A stretch of DNA of 64,000 nt from an uncultured Bacteroidales bacterium (GTDB taxonomy: Bacteria; Bacteroidota; Bacteroidia; Bacteroidales; UBA932), in contig CALVDL010000002.1 in assembly GCA_944326305.1 (NCBI GenBank), forward strand, positions 62,001 to 126,000, read 5' to 3'. Shown here piece after piece: positions 42,914-51,931 of the stretch; the first letter of the stretch is position 1, and each line of letters opens with the position of its first letter. The notes under the pieces are model-generated. The model had not been told where the DNA came from and did not search any database. It was given only the letters and a program-made list of their open reading frames with translations. Made by a program: the position numbers and the translations under genes.

Positions 42914-44335
42914 TTAAAGTGTCAATGGCTTTCTTTCCGTAGAATTCTTTTCATAGTAGTATTCGGGTGTCTTCAGTTCCATATCATACAGACCTCTTGC
43001 CGTATCTTGTATCCTGCTTATCTGATATGCCCATGAATTCCCAGAATAAAGGGCGAAATACATATAATATCCGTACCCTTGCTCTTTTCTGCTACGTGCT
43101 GTGCTCTCACTTGAATCACCGCTGCCTCTGTTAAGCTCTATGGACATGCCTGAACACTGTTTAAGGGTCATGCCTGTAACAGGCCATGCGGCTCCGCCAT
43201 AATCCGCAACCACGATATCCATATACTGTCCTGGTTCCACGCCGTCAAAAGTATAATCCCCGTACATAGATCCGTATGCATAAACTGTCACATATTTGTC
43301 CGGCATAGCTTTTTTTGTTTCATAGCACAGACGTGCGGCAGCATACGAGCCATGGGAATCAAATAATGGATTATCAAGATCAGGAGAATTCGAGTACTCG
43401 TCATCAAAATTAACCCCGTCAAGATTGTAGGCGTTGCAGAGTGCTGCCAGTTCTCTTGCATACTCTCTGGCTCCTATTTCGGACAGCTGTGCGAGCCCGG
43501 ACTGGTCATGGTTTCCGAGAAGCCCGAGAAGGACCTTGACGCCTCTTTTGCGCAGAGGCTGGAGATACTGCTCGTTGTTGTCCAGGAGGAACTGGATATT
43601 CGGATTCTTGTTCACATAGACCCGGCCTGTCTCGGCATTATAGTTTATGTTCGCGGCGAAAAGCACTATATAGTCAAAGAACAGGGTACCGTCCTCCAGC
43701 ATGAACTCAAGAGTGTTCAGAGGATTGGTATCATTCGCCTCATAGAACAGGAATGTCTGCACTGCATCCTCCCCTTTGTAGGTGCCGCTCTGGTTGCGGT
43801 AGTTCCGTATCAGATATACACTGCGGGAGGACGGCTCTGGGATGGCAATCCCTTCCGTTGCACTGACAGCCTTTATCGGAAGGATATAAGTCTGGTCATC
43901 CTTAAGCTGGTCGCTGTATGTAACTGTAAGCCCCAGTTCATACGAAAGCTTCTCGTCCGGAGCGACAAGGATTTTGCCGTCTTCTTCTATAGAGACAAGT
44001 TCCTCGGGATACAGGGGAAAGTCGGTCTCATGGAGAGCATTGTATGATGCAGCGTAGTCTGCATCATACTGCAAAACTACGTCAACTCCTTTCTTCGGAG
44101 GCTTGTTGAATCCGAAGACAAGCTGTGAAGAGTAGCTGTCAGCCCTCAGTTCAATTATATTTTCCGATTTTCCGGTCCTTACATCCCGGACATAACCGGA
44201 GACGGTATTGACATTAGAATACATGCTCTCGTCTACATCCCCGATCTCTATCTGTTCCGTACATGATACGGACAATAGCGCGGCAGCAAAGAAAGCTGCA
44301 TATATGCCTGTGTTATAACTAAAAATCTTTTTCAT
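42914..44335 (-). CDS. GH18 endo-beta-N-acetylglucosaminidase
   Basis: This 473-residue lipoprotein (lipobox LLSVSC, Cys25) has an N-terminal DUF1735-like beta domain (about 45-170). A GH18 barrel follows with the active-site motif DGVNFDDE at 306-313: Asp311 and the catalytic acid Glu313 are present, while the fourth position is Asn where the classical motif has Asp, as also in EndoF/EndoH relatives. It would cleave between the two core GlcNAc of N-glycans at the cell surface. It resembles BT3987 of B. thetaiotaomicron by layout and context. Confidence 0.88.
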   Translation of the reverse strand: MKKIFSYNTGIYAAFFAAALLSVSCTEQIEIGDVDESMYSNVNTVSGYVRDVRTGKSENIIELRADSYSSQLVFGFNKPPKKGVDVVLQYDADYAASYNALHETDFPLYPEELVSIEEDGKILVAPDEKLSYELGLTVTYSDQLKDDQTYILPIKAVSATEGIAIPEPSSRSVYLIRNYRNQSGTYKGEDAVQTFLFYEANDTNPLNTLEFMLEDGTLFFDYIVLFAANINYNAETGRVYVNKNPNIQFLLDNNEQYLQPLRKRGVKVLLGLLGNHDQSGLAQLSEIGAREYARELAALCNAYNLDGVNFDDEYSNSPDLDNPLFDSHGSYAAARLCYETKKAMPDKYVTVYAYGSMYGDYTFDGVEPGQYMDIVVADYGGAAWPVTGMTLKQCSGMSIELNRGSGDSSESTARSRKEQGYGYYMYFALYSGNSWAYQISRIQDTARGLYDMELKTPEYYYEKNSTERKPLTL

Positions 44336-44359
44336 TGTACCTAATCTATTGGATTAATG

Positions 44360-45517
44360 TTATTCAGGAAGTGAGACCCTGGTCCATGTCAGATCATTGG
44401 CGGCCTCGATGTCATTGCCATTACCGCTATAGTCCTTGATGGTCTTTCCGGAGCCTTCGTCGAATTTCCAATAAGCAATAAGCCCTTCACTGCCTGGATC
44501 GACTGTATAGAAGGCATTGAGTGCATTGAGTTCGTCCTGTGTACGCTGGCGGCTCCATATCCTCACCTCCGAAATCTCTCCGTCCAACCACCTCTGGTCA
44601 TTCCAAGAACGGCCTATATAACAGTTACTGCTCAGACTTACCGTACCTGAAGCGTTGGTATCGCTTACTATCTTCTGCCCGTTGTGGTAGATGATCCTGT
44701 CTCCGGTAGTGCCGTCCCATACTACAGCGATATGAACCCATTCATCTGTCGGAAGCCCGTAATCGGGATTTCTGGACGGGAAACTCCCGTTAGGATTGCA
44801 CAGCTGGATCTGGTTCTTCTCGACCTGGGCGTCACCGATACGCACCAGAAAACCGCCTTCAATACCGAACACAGTGCTGATCCCTTCGCTTTTGCCATCC
44901 TGAACATCGAAATTCCGGACTCTGATGAGAGCCTCGACCGTAACTGCATTCAAACGGGATACATCGCTGCTCCAGTTTATCGGGAAATAGTTCTCCCTTA
45001 TGTCAGCAACCACATTTATCAGGGCCGCACCTTTGAACACATAATAGACAATCGTCTTGGAATCCAGTACATCTATCCCCTGGACATCCACCAGAGATAC
45101 AGGAGCAACATAAACTTTGTCCCTGTCAAGGGCCTCTATTCCGCTGAAAACAACAGTAACAGGTGCTGATTCCGAAGCTCCGGCATTGATAGTGGCAACA
45201 GGTTCTTCAATGGAAAGCATCTCTGACGGAAGGGTTTCGGCCTCAGCCCCGTATGCCATGTTGTACACGGCTGTCCTGGACGGATCGAACACAAATTTTC
45301 CTGACACTTCCTGCTCCACTGGAATCGGGACAGCTATGGTCAGCTGCCTGCTTTCAGTCGCGGTCTCCGTAGAGGCCTTGAAAAGGATATCCTCGGAAGC
45401 GGTACTGGTGTTTATATACAGTTTGTTGTCGAAATGATGCTCGTCTTCGCTGTTGGTTGAACATGCGCAGAACATCAGACCGGCAAGACCTGCCATAATG
45501 ATATTTATTGATTTCAT
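44360..45517 (-). CDS. DUF1735-LamG surface glycan-binding lipoprotein
   Basis: This codes for 385 residues from ATG 45,517 (an upstream start is not preferred). The lipoprotein signal ends MFCAC/S (about residue 19). Residues 30-160 form a DUF1735-like domain (RQLTIAVPIPVEQEVSGKF). Residues 175-380 form a concanavalin-type LamG fold: WVHIAVVWDGTTGDRIIYHNGQKI, GEISEVRIWSRQRTQDELNA and KFDEGSGKTIKDYSGNGND. No catalytic motif is seen; a glycan-binding role on the surface is likely. It lies between the pseudo-GH18 and GH18 genes. Confidence 0.85.
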   Translation of the reverse strand: MKSINIIMAGLAGLMFCACSTNSEDEHHFDNKLYINTSTASEDILFKASTETATESRQLTIAVPIPVEQEVSGKFVFDPSRTAVYNMAYGAEAETLPSEMLSIEEPVATINAGASESAPVTVVFSGIEALDRDKVYVAPVSLVDVQGIDVLDSKTIVYYVFKGAALINVVADIRENYFPINWSSDVSRLNAVTVEALIRVRNFDVQDGKSEGISTVFGIEGGFLVRIGDAQVEKNQIQLCNPNGSFPSRNPDYGLPTDEWVHIAVVWDGTTGDRIIYHNGQKIVSDTNASGTVSLSSNCYIGRSWNDQRWLDGEISEVRIWSRQRTQDELNALNAFYTVDPGSEGLIAYWKFDEGSGKTIKDYSGNGNDIEAANDLTWTRVSLPE

Positions 45518-45551
45518 CTTATGTTTCCTTAATATTAGTTTCTGCAACGTA

Positions 45552-46697
45552 TCAGTCCAGCGGGGAAGGATTCATGGTCTGGATCGCCTCCCGTATGTAC
45601 TTGTAAGATTTGGTGATATTGTAGTAGTCATTCTGGGCATTCTCCACACAGATTCCGGCTCTCACAAATGAGCCGGACTGCTCGCACACCCATTCGGCAG
45701 CTCCGCTGACAGCCCTGACAGCTTCTCCGGAAGCGTCAGTGGCAGAGAACAGCCCCCTGTCATCAGTAGGGTCAGTCAGAGAAGGTGTTGTGACACCTAT
45801 CACCATCCGGTCCGTCGGGACACCAGTTGTGACTGTCATATAGACATTCATGGTAAGCTCCTCTTTGTTCACTGCATCTATGGCATCCACGATAATGTAT
45901 CTGCAGTCATTCAGGAAAGACAGGTCATACAGGATATTGATCGGCATACCTTCAAAGAACATCAATTTGTCTGTGTGTGATGACTGCCAGGCCTTGATCT
46001 TGTCGAAGAATACAGTCTGATGCGCCAGCAGTTCGGACTTGGCCTCATCCTGCAGACTGCCCGGGAATATACCTGTATACGCTACATTGATTCCGTCATA
46101 GCCGTACTTGTCCGTAAGGGAAAGCAACCGGTCGGTCCTGTCTCCGAGGAAGTCAGCGAAGTTCTCCGGCTGTTCCTGCGGTTCTGAAGGAGTGTCCTCT
46201 CCGGTTTCAGACTCGCCCTCGGGGGTTCCGGTCTCCCCACCTTCAGGCACATGTGCGGCATTCCACTCATCAAGATAAGCGGCATACTCATCTTCTATTG
46301 TATCATAACTTACCGTATACAATGTCATGGTACCTTTTTCCTCACGTATTTCAGACATCTCTGAAACTACAGCATCGGACAACTCATCCGGGTTCATCAG
46401 TATGACATAGTCGACGCTGTCAGGAAGGGCGTTCAGGTGTTCGGCCTGGCCGACAGGAGCCGTGGCCTTGTTATCATATTTAGTGACCATCACCTTATGC
46501 TCGCTGCTCCGGTAGTCGCGCAGGCTCTGGAGATACTGCGCATACAGCTCCGGGTTCTGGCTCTCCAGCGTCGGGACATTGATCTTCACACTCTCCGGTT
46601 CGGTCCACTCCGAACATCCGGCGAACAAGAAAAGCGTCATGGCCGATGCAACCGCTCCTGAAAGGCAGGAAATGTTGTTTTCTATAATCTTTCTCAT
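45552..46697 (-). CDS. Pseudo-GH18 surface lipoprotein (catalytic residues lost)
   Basis: This codes for 381 residues from ATG 46,697 (a GTG three codons earlier is less likely). Lipobox FLFAGC, Cys28. The fold follows GH18, with a strand LTDKYGYDGINVAY at about 195-207. Where active enzymes have DxDxE, this protein reads D201-G-I-N-V-A206-Y-T208, so the catalytic Asp and Glu are replaced by Ala and Thr. An acidic low-complexity linker (151-179) interrupts the domain. It should bind but not cut glycans, acting as a surface glycan-binding protein in the SusCD complex. Confidence 0.8.
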   Translation of the reverse strand: MRKIIENNISCLSGAVASAMTLFLFAGCSEWTEPESVKINVPTLESQNPELYAQYLQSLRDYRSSEHKVMVTKYDNKATAPVGQAEHLNALPDSVDYVILMNPDELSDAVVSEMSEIREEKGTMTLYTVSYDTIEDEYAAYLDEWNAAHVPEGGETGTPEGESETGEDTPSEPQEQPENFADFLGDRTDRLLSLTDKYGYDGINVAYTGIFPGSLQDEAKSELLAHQTVFFDKIKAWQSSHTDKLMFFEGMPINILYDLSFLNDCRYIIVDAIDAVNKEELTMNVYMTVTTGVPTDRMVIGVTTPSLTDPTDDRGLFSATDASGEAVRAVSGAAEWVCEQSGSFVRAGICVENAQNDYYNITKSYKYIREAIQTMNPSPLD

Positions 46698-46717
46698 TGT
46701 ATTCACGTCTTTTGGCT

Positions 46718-48361
46718 TTATCTGTTATATGCAGGATTATCAGGTTTGCAGTCAAACCAGAGTCTGGTAGACATATTGTCACCGCCTTCTCCAAGAAGTG
46801 AAGAAACTGCATAACTATAATTTTCGGAATTGGATATGGCTTCATCATCCGGATATTCCATACGTCTTGCTCCTGATGTACTGTTCACTCTTCCGGCGCT
46901 GTAATTCCCAGATTCTGTCACAGGTATAAGGCGGGGATAGCCTGTCCTTCTCCAATCCGACCATGCTTCATTGCCCAGAAGCCAGTTGGCTATCCATTTC
47001 TGGGTGATGATGCGCTCCTGTTTCTGTTCCGTGGTGGCGTTTTCGTCCCATGCGACAGTGATAGTGGAGAGCGTACCCTCATACGTATTGGAACCGGCAG
47101 GATCAGTATATGTCTCCGGAACACTCGTGGCATCGGCCATATATGATGAAGCGTCTCCGGCACCCCACTGTTCGAACGAAAGGCGTATGCCCTCCTCGTA
47201 TGCCGCTCTGGCATCCGTGCCCATATTAAAATTGAATACAGCCACGGCCTCAGCCTTGAGGAAGGCGACTTCTGCCGCGTTCATCCAGCATACAGGGTCG
47301 GTCAGACCGATCCGTACGCCCGAGAACCGGTGCCCGACAGAAGCCTGGTCAGGAATCACTATGCCTCGCCGCATCCCGACATATTCTCGTCCGTCCCACT
47401 CGCTCTGGGTGAAATAGAATTCACGTCGCGGGTCATTATAGCCGTTCATATAGCAGACAATATCCGCTGCCGTATGGGAATCACCGCTCTCGGTGACGCA
47501 TGCCGTTCCGTCTTCATGGCGTGTGACCATGTTATATTCCACGGAAACGTTGATAGGGTTCCCTGATGTCCCCCATGAAGCAAACATGGCGTTGTCATCA
47601 TTGGAGGCCATCACACCGACCTCGTTGCTCACAGCAGACTCGGCCATCTGTTTCGCGAGGTCCGGGTCAGCGTATACTATACGCATTGCAAGCCTGAGTT
47701 TCAAGGAATTGGCAAATTTTATCCACTTCTCGACATTCCCTCCATATATCACATCGGCGGAGGCTGCAAAATTGTTTGTCCTGTTCGGGATAAGGGCGGC
47801 AACAGCCGCATCCAGCTCCTCGAACATCTTTTTGTACACGTCTTGCTGGGAATCGTACGGCACGTTGATCTCGCCGTTCTGGCCTATCTTCGAATACGGG
47901 ATAGGTCCATACGTATCTGTGACACGGTGCATCGCAGCCACCTTGATTATATCCCCCACAGCAAGAATGACAGGATCGTCCGTCACCTGATGAAGCTGCC
48001 TGTAGTTCGAATAGATGACCGGGATAACGTATGGACTCTTCATGAAAACATTTGTCCAGTCATCTGTGGGATTATAGTTGGATATTGTATTTCTGAAGTT
48101 GGCATTCGCATCAGCCAGATACCCGCCCTGCGTACCGCCGAGAAGGCAGTCGGTGAACTGTGTGGTGTTGACATCCGGTGAAATGACACCGTTGGCGATT
48201 CCTATCAGCGCTGCCCTTACGGCATATCCGTCGCGCTGCATTTCATCGTCGGTCACCCCGTACGGGTTGCTGTTTATCTCAAGGTAGCCTGCCGTGCATG
48301 ATGCTCCGCATACAGCGATGGCCGCTACTGCCAATAATTTATTTATTCTGCTGAAAAACAT
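46718..48361 (-). CDS. SusD-like surface glycan-binding lipoprotein
   Basis: This 547-residue SusD/RagB-family lipoprotein (signal ending VCGASC, Cys22) caps the SusC pore. Family features include NYNPTDDWTNVFMKSPYVIPVIYSNYRQL, HRVTDTYGPIPYSKIG, KLRLAMRIVYADP and the C-terminal ITQKWIANWLLGNEAWSDWRRTGYPRL. It matches the SusD-like_2 type. The 12-bp gap to susC and the following order support one operon. Target glycan inferred to be high-mannose N-glycan from the locus. Confidence 0.93.
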   Translation of the reverse strand: MFFSRINKLLAVAAIAVCGASCTAGYLEINSNPYGVTDDEMQRDGYAVRAALIGIANGVISPDVNTTQFTDCLLGGTQGGYLADANANFRNTISNYNPTDDWTNVFMKSPYVIPVIYSNYRQLHQVTDDPVILAVGDIIKVAAMHRVTDTYGPIPYSKIGQNGEINVPYDSQQDVYKKMFEELDAAVAALIPNRTNNFAASADVIYGGNVEKWIKFANSLKLRLAMRIVYADPDLAKQMAESAVSNEVGVMASNDDNAMFASWGTSGNPINVSVEYNMVTRHEDGTACVTESGDSHTAADIVCYMNGYNDPRREFYFTQSEWDGREYVGMRRGIVIPDQASVGHRFSGVRIGLTDPVCWMNAAEVAFLKAEAVAVFNFNMGTDARAAYEEGIRLSFEQWGAGDASSYMADATSVPETYTDPAGSNTYEGTLSTITVAWDENATTEQKQERIITQKWIANWLLGNEAWSDWRRTGYPRLIPVTESGNYSAGRVNSTSGARRMEYPDDEAISNSENYSYAVSSLLGEGGDNMSTRLWFDCKPDNPAYNR

Positions 48362-48373
48362 AATATTGCCTCT

Positions 48374-51300
48374 TTAGAATTTAATCCTGATGTTGAATCC
48401 GAAATTGCGTGTATTCGGCATCATGAAGTAATCGATACCCTGATAATAATTTCCCGTGGTAGCGATGGCTTCAGGGTCGAAAGGAGCCTTGTTGTATATC
48501 ATCCACAGGTTGCGACCTACAAGCTGCAAGGTGAGTTCACATACATTATTGAGCATCTTGCGCGGAAAAGTATAACCTACCGATGCTTCCTGGAGACGGA
48601 CATTAGTCGCAGAATAAGTGTAGTACTGCGGTACTACGTTCCCGCCGGCTGCAGCAGTATACCACTTGTTCGCATCAATCATGTCAGTACCGTTTATCAG
48701 TACACCACCGTTGTCACGGGCTACGGCAGATGCTTCTGACACGCCATAGTAGTCCAGGACTGCCTGCGTACGTGAGAACACAACTCCGCCCAGACGGGCT
48801 GTAATCATGAAACCGAGGTTGAAGTTACCGATACGGAAATCATTGCGCCACGCCATATTGGCTTTAGGCAGGACACTGCCCAGCTTTATATAGTCATCCA
48901 CGTTGCTGATGGTCTCTGTAGCAACATTCCCTGATGCGTCCACATATATGTTACCGTTGCTGTCCCTAACAAAGTCCTGGCGAGAATAGATGTCACCCAG
49001 AGATCCGCCTTCGCGGAGAATGAAACGTGCGTTTCCGAGACCGCCCATATTGAGAGATGTCATATTGAGCGTCTCTCCTGTCACAGGGTTAACTGCATTT
49101 TCTGCGAGAGAAATGACCTCGTTACGGTTAGTAGAGAACGTATAGTTGCTGGCCCAATTGAAAATGCCCCACTGCTTTTCGAATCCCAGTGCAAGCTCGA
49201 ATCCCTCGTTGAGCACATTTCCGGACTGGATAGGAATTTCCGAATAACCTGAACCTGTAGATATGTCAGGGAAGAATGTCTGGTTCTTCGTATTCGTGCG
49301 GTAATATGTGGCATCGAGGTTGAACCACTGCAGGAATCTCATCTGCACTCCGACCTCCCATGACTGGGTCCTTTCAGGCTTGAGTTCTACTGGATATGTA
49401 GTGTCGGTAGCCCAGGCGTTTCCGTTGTCAGGCCACTCGTGAAGAGGGTTGGCGAGCCAGCGGTCGAACGGGGTTCCCACATCGGCGAATGATGCACGCA
49501 GTTTCAAATACTCCAGCTGTTTAGGCATATTCGGGATGATTTCGGAAAGCACCACGGACGCTCCCACGGACGGATAGAAATATGATTTGGTTGTAGAACG
49601 TGGTCCGGCAAGCTGGGAAGGCCAGTCATTACGCCCTGTAAGGGTAAGGTAATACGCACTCTTAAAACCGATTTCTGCCGAAGCATATACGGACTGGGTC
49701 TGTTCCCGCCATCCGGACTGTCTCTTCACCAGACGTGACTGGTCTATAGAAAATACATTGAACACGTTTGGGATATTGTCAGAAGCAATCGGACCTCTGT
49801 TGGAAAAAAGGTCATTACGCATATCGGTAATGGAGGCTCCGACATTGGCATGAAGGCTCCAGTCCTCCCATGTCTTGTTTATATCGAGCAATGCGTCAGC
49901 ATACACCTGCCTGTCCTCTGAACTCTCCAGGCCGAACAGTCCGTTCTCTGAATTTTCCGTAAGCTGGGTATTGGTGGTAGCGTAGAATTTCTCCGTGTAT
50001 TTATTGTGCGAATTGTCAATGCGCACCCTGCCGGAAATCGTCAGCCAGTCCAGTATCTCGTACGAGAGCCCAGCGGAGAGCATGTAGCGGGTCTTCTTGT
50101 TCTGGCGGAGATTGCGGTAGTTGATCCAGTACGGGTTCTGCATGGTCATGCCGCCATCTCCCACCGGCCAGTACTGGGTGTAGATTTTACGGCCCGTGTC
50201 GTACCTTTCATACATCTCAATGTCGGCCCAGTCGTTCCCGCGAGGGAAAAGGTACGCGCCCAGCAGAGGATTGTTGTATGTTCCCTGGTTTGTCATGTTC
50301 TGGTCGTCCTGCATGATATAGCTGGCGGAGACATCGAGGGTCATCTTGTCGTCGAGGAACTTAGTGGTATTGCGGAACGTGAAGTTGTAGCGGTTGTACT
50401 TGTTGTTCGGCACATTGCCGAGTGAGTTCACTGCCGCGGCGGAGAGATATGTCTGGTTCTTGGCATTGCCGGTAGACAGAGACACGCTCTCCGTACCGGT
50501 GACACCCATGCGGAAATAATCTTTCCTCGGATCATAGCCCATATAGTTCGAGCTGTTCAGGCGGCTGCCCCAGCTGCGGAGAATCGAGCCTTCGGAAGAA
50601 TTGTAGTCACCAGTGCCGTACCTGTTCTGGAAACGTGGCAGCACGAACGGGTTGAAAATCTCGGTATTGCTGGAAATTGTCAGTGAAGTCTTTCCGGCCT
50701 GGCCTTTCTTGGTATTGACGACAATAGCACCGTTCGCAGCCGCAGAACCGTAGAGGGCCGCAGCAGCCGCACCGGTCAGGACCGTCATCGACTCGATGTC
50801 CTCCGGGTTGATGTCGGCTATAGGGTCTGTCGCACCCCTGGAGTCGAACTCGGTCCCCGCATCACGGGCAGCCGTGTACATAGGCACGCCATCGATCACA
50901 TACAGGGCATTGGAAGATTTGGAGATGGATTTCTGCCCGCGCATCACCACCTTGGAAGCACCTCCGACACCTGAAGAAGAAGCATTGATTACAAGGCCGG
51001 CGACCTTTCCGCTGAGGGAATTAACGAAGTTGGCATCCTTGTTTGCGAGAAGTTCGTCGGACTTGACCTCCTGCACATTATAGGAAAGTGCCTTTTCAGA
51101 ACGCTTGATACCCAATGCGGTGACTACCGTACCCTCCATCATGATGGCATCAGTCTCGAGGGTGATGTCGAACACCCGTCTTGCCCCTACCGGTATGGTC
51201 TGGGAGGCATATCCGAGGCAAGCTACCTCGAGCACAGCGTCCTGCATCCCTTCAGGAAGACTGAAAGAGAACTTTCCGTCCAGGTCCGTGCTCGCTCCCA

Positions 51301-51733
51301 CGGTAGTACCCTGAACCAGCACGCCCGCTCCGATGACCGGAAGGCCGGAAGCGTCCATGATTGTTCCGGAAATAATGTTATCGCTGCCCCCCCCTGTCGG
51401 AATATCCGGAGTTTCTCTTGAAATATAGATGTTGGTACCTTCTATACGCCATCTGATATCGGCACCTTCAAAAAGCCGGTCAAGCACTTCCTCGATGCCG
51501 GCGTTGGAGACATTTATGCTGACTGTCCTGTCGAGATCCACCTGGTCATTGAGGAACAGGTATTTAGACTGCTGTTCTATAGCATCGATGACAGACTCGA
51601 GCCTCACATTATCCATTCTGAGTGTGATTCCGGTATCTGTCTGTGCCGAGGCCTCATGCAAGGAAAGGGCCGCATACAGCGCAAAAACAGGGATAATCAG
51701 TCTAATCGCTTTGATAAATAGACTTTTATTCAT
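48374..51733 (-). CDS. SusC-like TonB-dependent transporter with STN signalling domain
   Basis: This 1,119-residue outer-membrane transporter has a signal peptide (1-30), an STN (secretin/TonB N-terminal) domain at 36-105, which contacts a FecR anti-sigma factor, then a carboxypeptidase-like regulatory domain (118-205), a plug (about 205-330, with TonB box around TVVTALGIK) and a 22-strand barrel ending FNIRIKF. A G8 run encodes Gly114-116 between STN and the next domain. It is the first gene of the operon. A candidate antisense RNA faces its leader. Confidence 0.95.
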   Translation of the reverse strand: MNKSLFIKAIRLIIPVFALYAALSLHEASAQTDTGITLRMDNVRLESVIDAIEQQSKYLFLNDQVDLDRTVSINVSNAGIEEVLDRLFEGADIRWRIEGTNIYISRETPDIPTGGGSDNIISGTIMDASGLPVIGAGVLVQGTTVGASTDLDGKFSFSLPEGMQDAVLEVACLGYASQTIPVGARRVFDITLETDAIMMEGTVVTALGIKRSEKALSYNVQEVKSDELLANKDANFVNSLSGKVAGLVINASSSGVGGASKVVMRGQKSISKSSNALYVIDGVPMYTAARDAGTEFDSRGATDPIADINPEDIESMTVLTGAAAAALYGSAAANGAIVVNTKKGQAGKTSLTISSNTEIFNPFVLPRFQNRYGTGDYNSSEGSILRSWGSRLNSSNYMGYDPRKDYFRMGVTGTESVSLSTGNAKNQTYLSAAAVNSLGNVPNNKYNRYNFTFRNTTKFLDDKMTLDVSASYIMQDDQNMTNQGTYNNPLLGAYLFPRGNDWADIEMYERYDTGRKIYTQYWPVGDGGMTMQNPYWINYRNLRQNKKTRYMLSAGLSYEILDWLTISGRVRIDNSHNKYTEKFYATTNTQLTENSENGLFGLESSEDRQVYADALLDINKTWEDWSLHANVGASITDMRNDLFSNRGPIASDNIPNVFNVFSIDQSRLVKRQSGWREQTQSVYASAEIGFKSAYYLTLTGRNDWPSQLAGPRSTTKSYFYPSVGASVVLSEIIPNMPKQLEYLKLRASFADVGTPFDRWLANPLHEWPDNGNAWATDTTYPVELKPERTQSWEVGVQMRFLQWFNLDATYYRTNTKNQTFFPDISTGSGYSEIPIQSGNVLNEGFELALGFEKQWGIFNWASNYTFSTNRNEVISLAENAVNPVTGETLNMTSLNMGGLGNARFILREGGSLGDIYSRQDFVRDSNGNIYVDASGNVATETISNVDDYIKLGSVLPKANMAWRNDFRIGNFNLGFMITARLGGVVFSRTQAVLDYYGVSEASAVARDNGGVLINGTDMIDANKWYTAAAGGNVVPQYYTYSATNVRLQEASVGYTFPRKMLNNVCELTLQLVGRNLWMIYNKAPFDPEAIATTGNYYQGIDYFMMPNTRNFGFNIRIKF

Positions 51734-51740
51734 ACTTTTG
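51710..51740 (+). promoter_or_regulatory. Promoter for an antisense RNA opposite the susC leader
   Basis: On the plus strand TTTG (51,710-51,713), a 19-bp spacer and TACTTTTG (51,733-51,740) match the Bacteroides consensus in full. The -7 box overlaps the susC start codon (51,731-51,733) on the opposite strand. Transcription would run away from susC coding sequence, through its leader. Confidence 0.7.
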
Positions 51741-51745
51741 ATAAT

Positions 51746-51819
51746 TATTAGTGATAGTTTACTATAGCAGTTAGTACTCTGTCAGATCTGCGGATCCCCA
51801 AAATCCGCAGATCATTTTT
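51746..51819 (+). ncRNA. Predicted DonS-like antisense sRNA of the susC leader
   Basis: The promoter at 51,710-51,740 predicts a transcript starting near 51,746, which a perfect intrinsic terminator ends at about 51,819. The product would be around 74 nt and antisense to the 5' untranslated region of susC from about 12 to 86 nt before its start codon. No open reading frame of interest is present. This matches the arrangement of DonS in B. fragilis, an antisense sRNA of an N-glycan utilisation locus. Start and end are predictions, not measured. Confidence 0.6.
51785..51819 (+). terminator. Intrinsic terminator of the antisense RNA
   Basis: Perfect 11-bp arms GATCTGCGGAT (51,785-51,795) and ATCCGCAGATC (51,803-51,813) enclose a 7-base loop and are followed by five T on the plus strand. 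On the minus strand no T run follows, so it reads as a terminator for plus-strand transcription, which no protein gene here would need. Confidence 0.8.
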
Positions 51820-51931
51820 ATATGGACAGAATACAGAAATTTGAATCCTGTCTTACTTTCTCATATTTCCCTCCTTGTGTTATGTGGTTATACAAATTAT
51901 GCGGTCATTCATCCAATGGCGGAAAGGCCTG

